The position numbers and the translations under genes are program-made. Of a stretch of 6,590 bases of DNA, positions 1 through 4,556 are shown in pieces. Every line of letters starts with the position of its first letter. The first letter of the stretch is position 1. A model generated the notes under the pieces. That model saw nothing but the letters and a program-made list of their open reading frames with translations, made no database searches and was not told where the DNA came from. The stretch comes from Actinomycetota bacterium (GTDB lineage: Bacteria; Actinomycetota; Thermoleophilia; UBA2241): contig JAPLCL010000016.1 of assembly GCA_026392265.1 (NCBI GenBank), positions 1-6,590 on the forward strand, in the 5' to 3' direction.

Positions 1-118
1 GCTGGCATTACCCAGCAGCGCCTAGAGACGCCGCCACCTCGAGGGTGGTCAGGTTCGACGCGTCGGCGCTAGGAAGCGCCTTCTCAGCTCCTCCGTTAGG
101 AGCTCCGCAGGACCTCCA
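1..118 (-). ncRNA. Candidate TPP (thiamine pyrophosphate) riboswitch, 3' end cut by window edge
   Basis: Read on the minus strand, three THI-box signatures occur in the right order. CTGAGA (complement of 82-87) closes a hairpin at 87-103 with a GCTCCT/AGGAGC stem, like P3. GAACCTGA (49-56) matches the P4 entry. CTGGGTAATGCCAGC (1-15) matches the P5 hairpin. TPP riboswitches bind thiamine pyrophosphate and shut down thiamine biosynthesis or transport genes, so the regulated gene should lie left of position 1. Two things are odd. An extra hairpin (65-80, stem GGCGCT/AGCGCC) sits between CTGAGA and GAACCTGA. About 33 bases, including a hairpin at 34-48, separate the P4 and P5 signatures, which are normally almost adjacent. 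A clean P2 could not be drawn, and the 3' half of P1 is outside the window. The motif match is seen; function is inferred. Confidence 0.6.
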
Positions 119-119
119 T

Positions 120-125
120 AGTGTA
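120..125 (-). promoter_or_regulatory. Possible -10 box for the leftward riboswitch transcript
   Basis: Minus-strand TACACT lies just upstream of the first riboswitch bases, where a sigma-70-type -10 element would be expected. No convincing -35 hexamer is found 16-18 bases further upstream, so support is weak. Confidence 0.3.
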
Positions 126-133
126 CCGCAGGC

Positions 134-177
134 ACGACGGCTGGGCCACGCCGCGTTTCACTCCACCCGGCCGTCGT
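134..177. repeat. Long inverted repeat between riboswitch promoter and origin
   Basis: ACGACGGC (134-141) is the exact complement of GCCGTCGT (170-177). The stem extends inward through one T·G pair and three G-C pairs (142-145 with 166-169), giving a 12-bp stem around a 20-base loop. No T-run follows on either strand, so it does not look like an intrinsic terminator. It covers the expected -35 region of the leftward transcript, so it could be an operator or a boundary between the leftward unit and the origin. Function unknown. Confidence 0.45.
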
Positions 178-188
178 TCACAGCCCCC

Positions 189-206
189 TGTGGAGAGTGT
201 GGATAA
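189..206 (-). promoter_or_regulatory. Tandem DnaA boxes (one perfect)
   Basis: Two 9-mers abut head to tail on the minus strand. Positions 198-206 read TTATCCACA, a perfect consensus box. Positions 189-197 read CTCTCCACA, 7 of 9. The same CTCTCCACA variant recurs at 2975-2983 after dnaA, which supports it as a real low-affinity site. Confidence 0.75.
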
Positions 207-240
207 GAGCCTTTTCCCTCGCTTGCAGGCTCACAACCGC

Positions 241-249
241 AGTGGATAA
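241..249 (-). promoter_or_regulatory. DnaA box, one mismatch
   Basis: The minus strand reads TTATCCACT, 8 of 9 to consensus, in the same orientation as the tandem boxes at 189-206 and 43 bases from the perfect one. Confidence 0.65.
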
Positions 250-430
250 GACGTTGACGACCACAACTTCCCTTGACACGACGCCCACGCTCTGCTCACC
301 CGGGGAAACCGCTGTTTAGCAGGTATTTTATCACCGGGCACGGACCCGGCTGAGACTACGCCCCCGGGTCTACGCACGAGCTCCCCGCGCGGCCCCCCCA
401 AGTCGCCGTCCACCCTTGTGTGAAACCGCA

Positions 431-439
431 CTTTCCACA
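431..439 (+). promoter_or_regulatory. DnaA-like box CTTTCCACA, copy 1
   Basis: CTTTCCACA matches the consensus at 7 of 9 positions. The identical 9-mer is repeated at 482-490 in the same orientation, with starts 51 bases apart, roughly five helical turns, which would place both on one face of the DNA. Confidence 0.5.
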
Positions 440-481
440 AGTCCCGCAAATTGGGCACGTCTCTGGGCTTTCGGCAGAGCG

Positions 482-490
482 CTTTCCACA
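482..490 (+). promoter_or_regulatory. DnaA-like box CTTTCCACA, copy 2
   Basis: Second copy of the 9-mer found at 431-439, in the same orientation. It lies 14 bases before the opposing box at 505-513. Confidence 0.5.
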
Positions 491-504
491 TATCTTGAAC
501 AGCC

Positions 505-513
505 TGTTGATAA
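505..513 (-). promoter_or_regulatory. DnaA box, one mismatch
   Basis: The minus strand reads TTATCAACA, 8 of 9 to the consensus TTATCCACA. It is the box nearest the promoter at 564-592, so DnaA bound here could influence that promoter (inference). Confidence 0.6.
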
Positions 514-563
514 CTGTCAGGTTTCCGCTGCAAAACAGCGTTTCTCTCGGCATTCACTAACGT

Positions 564-592
564 TTCTGCTGCCCGCGCCCCTCTGCTATACT
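564..592 (+). promoter_or_regulatory. Extended -10 promoter for the ATPase/wHTH–dnaA unit
   Basis: TATACT at 587-592 is preceded by TG one base upstream (584-585), an extended -10 element. The -35 region (around TTCTGC, 564-569) is poor, as is common with extended -10 promoters. Transcription would start near 598-601, only a few bases before the ATG at 603, leaving no room for a ribosome binding site. No other good promoter lies between here and dnaA, so this probably drives both genes. Confidence 0.65.
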
Positions 593-602
593 CGGCGCCC
601 CC

Positions 603-1451
603 ATGGAGTCGTTCCTCGACAGGCTGCTCGCCGACGAGAGGGCCGCCGCCCCGCCGCCCTCGACGCGGGCTGCCGCCGCTGCCGTCGCGACCGTCACACC
701 GTCCGGTCGACCGGGTCTCGCCGGCGAACTGCCCGGTGTCCCGCTCGGACCGGAGGCTCCGCGCATCGCGATCTACGACACCCTCACGTCACCGCCTCGC
801 GTGATCGCCGTGGAGGAGGAGGATCTGCCGGCCCTCATCGCCGCGCTGGCGGAGAAGACCTACCACTACTGTCGCGAACAGGGTGGCCAGATCCCCTACA
901 CGGTGCTCCAGGAGCTCATGGAGAACCTCCTGCACGCCTGCTTTCGCGATGTGGTGATCACCATCCTCGACAACGGACAGACCATCCGTATCTCCGATCA
1001 CGGTCCCGGCGTGGACGACAAGGACCGTGCCTTCCAGCCGGGCTTCACCACCGCCACCGCGCTGCAGCGACAGATCATCCGCGGAGTCGGCTCGGGCCTT
1101 CCCGTCGCGCGCGAGTCCCTCCAGTTCCTGCGCGGCGTGCTCACGGTGGACGACAACCTTGGCGGCGGCGCCGTGTTCACCATCAAGATGCCGGCCCATG
1201 CCCCCGGACCGGCGACCCAGCCACTCGCGCCGGAGGTCAAGCTCACGATGCGCCAGACCAAGGTGCTCGTGCTCCTGATGGAGCTCGGTTCGTCGGGCCC
1301 CACGGCACTCGCGAAAGAGCTCGACATCTCCTCGGCGACGGCCTTCCGAGAGCTCGTTGTACTGCAGGACATGGGGTTGATACACTCGCTCGGCGACGGC
1401 AAGCGAGCCTTGCGCGAGGAGGGTCTTCACCTCCTCGAGAGCATCCTCTGA
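603..1451 (+). CDS. GHKL-type ATP-binding protein with C-terminal winged helix-turn-helix, uncharacterised
   Basis: 282 residues. Residues 1-50 are Ala/Pro-rich and probably disordered. Residues about 65-197 form a histidine-kinase-like (GHKL) ATPase fold: N box E104-L-M-E107-N108 to A112, G1 box D132-H-G-P-G-V137, a lid-like segment 146-160 and G2 box GVGSGLPVA (161-169). Residues about 211-282 look like a MarR-type winged helix-turn-helix, with a likely recognition helix near 242-256. No DHp/His phosphoacceptor, receiver or membrane segment is seen, so it is not an ordinary sensor kinase. An anti-sigma-type kinase would lack the wHTH. The ATG start sits a few bases from the predicted transcription start, with no Shine-Dalgarno sequence. 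The gene ends 22 bases before dnaA and so is likely cotranscribed. An ATP-responsive DNA-binding regulator is the best guess from domains; target and activity are unknown. Confidence 0.85.
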   Translation: MESFLDRLLADERAAAPPPSTRAAAAAVATVTPSGRPGLAGELPGVPLGPEAPRIAIYDTLTSPPRVIAVEEEDLPALIAALAEKTYHYCREQGGQIPYTVLQELMENLLHACFRDVVITILDNGQTIRISDHGPGVDDKDRAFQPGFTTATALQRQIIRGVGSGLPVARESLQFLRGVLTVDDNLGGGAVFTIKMPAHAPGPATQPLAPEVKLTMRQTKVLVLLMELGSSGPTALAKELDISSATAFRELVVLQDMGLIHSLGDGKRALREEGLHLLESIL

Positions 1452-1473
1452 CTGACGGTCTCAAGTATCCCCG

Positions 1474-2937
1474 GTGGGCCGCCGCATCCTCGGGGACCAA
1501 CACGACGGGGCGCGTACGGACGACCAGCTCACACTCATCTGGGATGAGGCGAAGAAGCACCTTCGTGGCCGCCTCAACGAATCGGCTTTCCAATTCTGGT
1601 TCGACCGTACGCTCCCGCTCGGTCTGGACGACGGCGCTTTCGTCATCGGCGTGCCCAACGATTTCGCTCGCGAGTGGATCGAGAAGCGCCTCGCCGGGCA
1701 GGTCGCCGAGGCGCTCAGCGAGGTCCTCGGCGACACCGTCGACGTACGTGTAGTCGTCGACGCGCGAGCCGCGGAGCTGCCCCAGCAATCCGCGGCTGTG
1801 GAGCCAGTCGGCGGCGTCAAGCCGGCAGGGCCGGCAATCACGCCGGCCAGACAGCGCCGTGCTTCTGGCGCGCGCGCCACCCGGATCGCGCAGGCCGCCG
1901 GCGATCTCAACCCACGCTACGTGTTCGACCGCTTCGTCACCGGCCCGCATAACGAGTACGCGGCGGCCGTGGCGCACAGCGTGGCTGAGTCGCCGGCTAC
2001 CGCCTACAACCCCGTGTTCATGTACGCCGACACCGGGCTCGGCAAGACCCACCTCATCCAGGCCATCGCTCACGCCGCGCTGGAGCAGCACCCCGACCTG
2101 CAGATCAAATACGTCACCGTCGAGCGCTTCACCGACGACTTCATCAATGCGGTCACCGATAAGAACCGCATCGACGGCTTCAAGCAGTCCTACCGCGAGA
2201 ACGACGTGCTGCTCATCGACGACGTGCAGTTCCTCGTCGAGAAGCAGCAGACACAGGTGGAGTTCTTCCATACGTTCAACGCGCTCTACGAGGCCGGCAA
2301 GCAGATCGTGATCACCAGCGACCGGCCGCCGCGCGAGCTGGTGGAGCTGGAGGAGCGGCTGCGCACGCGTTTCGGCCAGGGCGTGGTGGTCGACATCAGC
2401 CGTCCGGACCTCGAGACGCGCATCGCTATCCTGCGCAAGCAGGTCAAGTGGGAGGGTTTCCAGATCGCCGAGCCTGAGGTGCTCGAGTGGATCGCCTCTC
2501 GCGTCACCACCAACATTCGCGAGCTCTACGGCGCCCTCACGCGGGCGGTCAGCTATGCCTCCATCAGCGGAAGCCAGGTCACGCTGGATGTCACGAAGGA
2601 GGCCTTGAAAAACATCCTCCCCAAGGCCTACCAACATCCCGTGACTATCGAGATGGTGCAGGCCGAGGTCGCGCGGCAGTTCGGCATGCACGTCAACGAT
2701 CTGCGCGGCAATCGGCGCACTCAGGATGTGGTCTACGCGCGCCACATCGCCATGTATCTCGCCCGTGACCTGACCGAGGCATCGCTGCCACAGGTCGGCG
2801 CGCGCTTCGGCGGTCGCCATCACACCACCGTGATGCACGGCGTCGATAAGGTCGAGCGCCAACTGAAGGACGGTCACGACCCGCAGCTGCAGGATCTGGT
2901 GGCTCTCATCACGGCCCGTCTCAAAACCGTGCACTGA
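1474..2937 (+). CDS. dnaA: Chromosomal replication initiator protein DnaA
   Basis: 487 residues, normal length. DnaA binds oriC boxes, oligomerises with ATP, opens the duplex and loads the helicase. Domain I is about residues 16-97, a short Pro/Ala-rich linker follows to about 143, the AAA+ domain is about 144-380 and DNA-binding domain IV about 388-487. Visible motifs: Walker A A185-D-T-G-L-G-K191-T192, Walker B LLIDD ending at D249-D250, sensor 1 near T281-S282-D283, box VII RLRTRF (295-300) with R299 as the likely arginine finger, and sensor 2 R349. Three departures are noted: Ala at the first Walker A glycine, Tyr352 where RELEGAL usually has Glu, and GGRHHTTV (446-453) with His449 where Asp is usual. 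R415 (E. coli R399) is kept. GTG at 1474 is the only usual start codon after an in-frame stop at 1453. No clear Shine-Dalgarno sequence precedes it, so coupling to the upstream gene is likely. Confidence 0.98.
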   Translation: MGRRILGDQHDGARTDDQLTLIWDEAKKHLRGRLNESAFQFWFDRTLPLGLDDGAFVIGVPNDFAREWIEKRLAGQVAEALSEVLGDTVDVRVVVDARAAELPQQSAAVEPVGGVKPAGPAITPARQRRASGARATRIAQAAGDLNPRYVFDRFVTGPHNEYAAAVAHSVAESPATAYNPVFMYADTGLGKTHLIQAIAHAALEQHPDLQIKYVTVERFTDDFINAVTDKNRIDGFKQSYRENDVLLIDDVQFLVEKQQTQVEFFHTFNALYEAGKQIVITSDRPPRELVELEERLRTRFGQGVVVDISRPDLETRIAILRKQVKWEGFQIAEPEVLEWIASRVTTNIRELYGALTRAVSYASISGSQVTLDVTKEALKNILPKAYQHPVTIEMVQAEVARQFGMHVNDLRGNRRTQDVVYARHIAMYLARDLTEASLPQVGARFGGRHHTTVMHGVDKVERQLKDGHDPQLQDLVALITARLKTVH

Positions 2938-2974
2938 GCGGCAGCGGTCGCTCCGCCCGCCGCCGCAGCCTCTC

Positions 2975-2997
2975 CTCTCCACAGACCCTGTGGACAA
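2975..2997. promoter_or_regulatory. Convergent DnaA-box pair
   Basis: CTCTCCACA on the + strand (2975-2983, 7 of 9) faces TTGTCCACA on the minus strand (2989-2997, a perfect actinobacterial-type box) across 5 bases. The inner halves form a perfect palindrome, TCCACA/TGTGGA. Confidence 0.75.
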
Positions 2998-3164
2998 CCC
3001 CCGGTCAACCTGAGGACGTTCTCCCCCGATGCGGCCAAATCGGCTATGCTGCGCTGTACGAACTTCGCCGCCACGGAAGGAGTGTCTGGTTCTGCACGCT
3101 CCGCCCACAGCGCTGTGCAGAGGCCCGCGCCCTTGCCGAGCAGGAAGAACCGCCTCTCTCCGCA

Positions 3165-3173
3165 TTGTCAACA
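3165..3173 (+). promoter_or_regulatory. DnaA box upstream of dnaN
   Basis: TTGTCAACA matches TTGTCCACA at 8 of 9. The A in place of the central C also occurs in the box at 505-513. It lies 27 bases before the small ORF that leads into dnaN, so bound DnaA could affect dnaN transcription (inference). Confidence 0.6.
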
Positions 3174-3199
3174 GGCGCTGTGACTATGGCGAGGAAAGA

Positions 3200-3235
3200 A
3201 TGTCTCTTCTTTATTGTCATAAGGAGTCGGGATGA
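3200..3235 (+). CDS. Candidate 11-residue leader ORF coupled to dnaN
   Basis: ATG at 3200 opens an 11-codon frame (MSLLYCHKESG) whose TGA (3233-3235) overlaps the dnaN ATG as ATGA, the classic geometry for translational coupling. GAGG at 3191-3194 lies 5 bases before the ATG and is a fair Shine-Dalgarno sequence. A hairpin inside the ORF (3209-3224) covers part of the dnaN ribosome binding site, so ribosomes translating the leader would open it. The frame is open further upstream to an ATG at 3029, but only the short form has a good binding site. It could be chance; no homology is claimed. Confidence 0.4.
   Translation: MSLLYCHKESG
3209..3224 (+). promoter_or_regulatory. Weak RNA hairpin over the dnaN ribosome binding site
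   Basis: CTTTAT (3209-3214) pairs with ATAAGG (3219-3224) around a 4-base loop: one G-C, one G·U and four A-U pairs. It hides AAGG of the dnaN Shine-Dalgarno AAGGAG (3221-3226). Stability should be low, so the effect may be small or temperature dependent (inference). Confidence 0.35.
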
Positions 3236-4344
3236 AGCTCATGTGTGATCGCTCTGCGCTGGTCGAAAAACTCGCGATTCTCGCCCGTGGGGTCTCCACG
3301 AGGAGCGCCCTGCCGGTACTCTCGGGCATCCTGCTCCAGGCGTCAGAGGGCCGCTTGGACCTGTTCTCGACCGACATGGAGCTCTCCATCAAAGCCAGCC
3401 TAGCAACCGCCGTTGAAAGGGAAGGCGAGATCGTCGTTCCGGCTCGCCTGTTCACGGATGTGGTCCGCAACCTGCCCGGAGAAGAGGTCGTCATCGAGGC
3501 CGGCGAGGCCGCAGTCAAGGTCACCGCCGGACGCGCCGATTTCTCTCTCAACTCCTGGTCGGCGAGCGACTTCCCGCAGACCTCCGCCTTTGACACGAGC
3601 GAGGCGTTCGCGATGGGACGCGAGCCGTTCGTCGAGACGTTGGGCAAAGTAGGTCGCGCCGCATCTCGCGACGAGACGCGGCCGATCCTCACCGGCGTCC
3701 TCATGACCATCCTCGGTGACGTTCTGAAGATGGTGGCCACCGACAGCTACAGGCTGGCCGTCAAGGAGACGAAGCTAGAGAAGGCCCTGGAGACCGAGGT
3801 CCAGGCCATCGTGCCGGTGAAAGCCCTCGGCGAGGTCGCCCGCTTGGCGGCGGCGATGGGGGCCGGCGACATCGAGGTCGCAATCGGCGAGAACCAAGCT
3901 CTGTTCAAGCTCTGCGACCCAGCAGGTGACGTCTGGGTCGCCTCGCGGCTTATCGACGGTCAGTTCCCAAACTACAAGCAGCTCTTGCCCGATTCATTCG
4001 ACCACGAGGTCACGCTGGCGAAAGACGAGTTCATGGGGGCAGCACGACGCGTGAGCCTGCTGGCGCAGAAGAACGCGCCCCTGCGGCTCTCGTTCGCGGA
4101 GCACAAGCTCACGATGAAGGCGCTCACCCAGGACGTGGGCCAAGCTGAAGAGTCCCTCGACGTGGAGTTCGCCGGCGAGGCCTTCGAGATCGGCTTCAAC
4201 CCCGCCTATCTCATCGACGGGATCGATGCCATCGACGACGCCGGTGTCCTGCTGCGCTTCACCAGCCCACTGCGGCCGGGGCTCATCAGCGGATCGGACG
4301 GCGGCTTTGTCTACCTCATCATGCCGATCCGCCTGAGCAACTGA
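3232..4344 (+). CDS. dnaN: DNA polymerase III beta subunit (sliding clamp)
   Basis: 370 residues, the usual size. DnaN dimerises into a ring around DNA and tethers the replicative polymerase and other clamp-binding proteins in the cytoplasm. Three clamp folds are visible in order: about 1-118, 127-250 and 251-370. Family landmarks are ATDSYRLA (169-176), IDGQFPNY (241-248), GFNPAYLIDG (321-330) and the C-terminal YLIMPIRL (361-368). The last forms part of the hydrophobic peptide-binding pocket; Ile replaces the common Met in MPMRL. The ATG at 3232 has a strong Shine-Dalgarno AAGGAG 5 bases upstream. The start overlaps a candidate leader ORF and the stop overlaps the next gene by 4 bases. It heads the dnaN–S4–recF–dciA unit. 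Confidence 0.98.
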   Translation: MKLMCDRSALVEKLAILARGVSTRSALPVLSGILLQASEGRLDLFSTDMELSIKASLATAVEREGEIVVPARLFTDVVRNLPGEEVVIEAGEAAVKVTAGRADFSLNSWSASDFPQTSAFDTSEAFAMGREPFVETLGKVGRAASRDETRPILTGVLMTILGDVLKMVATDSYRLAVKETKLEKALETEVQAIVPVKALGEVARLAAAMGAGDIEVAIGENQALFKLCDPAGDVWVASRLIDGQFPNYKQLLPDSFDHEVTLAKDEFMGAARRVSLLAQKNAPLRLSFAEHKLTMKALTQDVGQAEESLDVEFAGEAFEIGFNPAYLIDGIDAIDDAGVLLRFTSPLRPGLISGSDGGFVYLIMPIRLSN

Positions 4345-4556
4345 ACGACGTCATCGTCAACGGCCCTCTGCCGCTAGGCTCGTTCCTCAAGCTCTCCGCG
4401 GCAGCGAGCACCGGCGGACACGCGAAGTTGCTCGTGCAGGATGGCGAAGTGAGCGTGAACGGCGAGATCGACACGCGACGCGGGCGTACCCTGCAGCCCG
4501 GCGATGTGGTCGCCGTCGGCGGCGAGGAGTACCGCGTGTGTTCGTCTCAAGCCTGA
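4341..4556 (+). CDS. Small S4-domain RNA-binding protein (YaaA type), apparent CTG start
   Basis: 71 residues if started at CTG 4341. The core LGSFLKL (12-18), then GGHAK (25-29), VQDGEVSVNGEIDTRRGR (32-49) and LQPGDVV (51-57) follow the S4 fold and closely resemble Bacillus subtilis YaaA, which sits in the same dnaN–recF gap. S4 domains bind structured RNA, often rRNA; the precise role here is unknown. No ATG, GTG or TTG lies in frame before the conserved core. The first in-frame ones, TTG (residue 30) and GTG (residue 32), would remove half the domain. CTG at 4341 overlaps the dnaN stop by 4 bases (CTGA), as ATGA or GTGA overlaps do, and gives YaaA-like length. An ATC start at 4353 is a less likely alternative. 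The 3' end overlaps recF by 19 bases. Identification is good; the start codon is inferred. Confidence 0.8.
   Translation: MNDVIVNGPLPLGSFLKLSAAASTGGHAKLLVQDGEVSVNGEIDTRRGRTLQPGDVVAVGGEEYRVCSSQA

Larger units (their letters stand above)
180..560. other. oriC: Upstream half of the replication origin (oriC), non-coding
   Basis: No credible gene is seen between 120 and 602. The stretch contains six sites matching the DnaA box TTATCCACA at 7 to 9 of 9 positions, in both orientations. An AT-rich spot at 313-332, containing TATTTTAT (324-331), is the best candidate for an unwinding element. A short hairpin (334-349, stem CCGGG/CCCGG) and another at 526-540 (CGCTG/CAGCG) are also present. Clustering of boxes beside dnaA is the established mark of a bacterial oriC; the exact unwinding site is inferred. 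Confidence 0.75.
2938..3199. other. oriC: Second origin half / dnaA–dnaN intergenic region
   Basis: The dnaA–dnaN gap has no conventional gene. It carries a convergent DnaA-box pair (2975-2997), a further box (3165-3173) and a hairpin at 3092-3120 (CTGCAC/GTGCAG, 17-base loop). TATGCT at 3045-3050 could be a -10 element for dnaN but has no matching -35. Many actinobacteria place oriC in this gap, and others have boxes on both sides of dnaA; together with 180-560 this looks bipartite. Confidence 0.65.

Noticed and set aside
1..120. rpmH (ribosomal protein L34) on the minus strand, common upstream of dnaA
   Set aside because: No Lys/Arg-rich L34 reading frame is present; the stretch shows TPP-riboswitch motifs instead.
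273..302. Promoter starting with TTGACA at 273-278
   Set aside because: No -10-like hexamer lies 16-18 bases downstream.
416..1753. Long + strand open frame (445 codons) across 416-1753
   Set aside because: It runs through oriC and then out of frame through the ATPase gene and the start of dnaA. Its composition is Arg/Ser/Pro-rich, typical of a high-GC shadow frame, with no domain.
1243..3171. Long minus-strand open frame (642 codons) opposite dnaA
   Set aside because: It mirrors dnaA codons. No recognisable domain is seen, and DnaA on the other strand is certain.
120..3231. parS sites for ParB near the origin
   Set aside because: No sequence close to the TGTTTCACGTGAAACA consensus was found.
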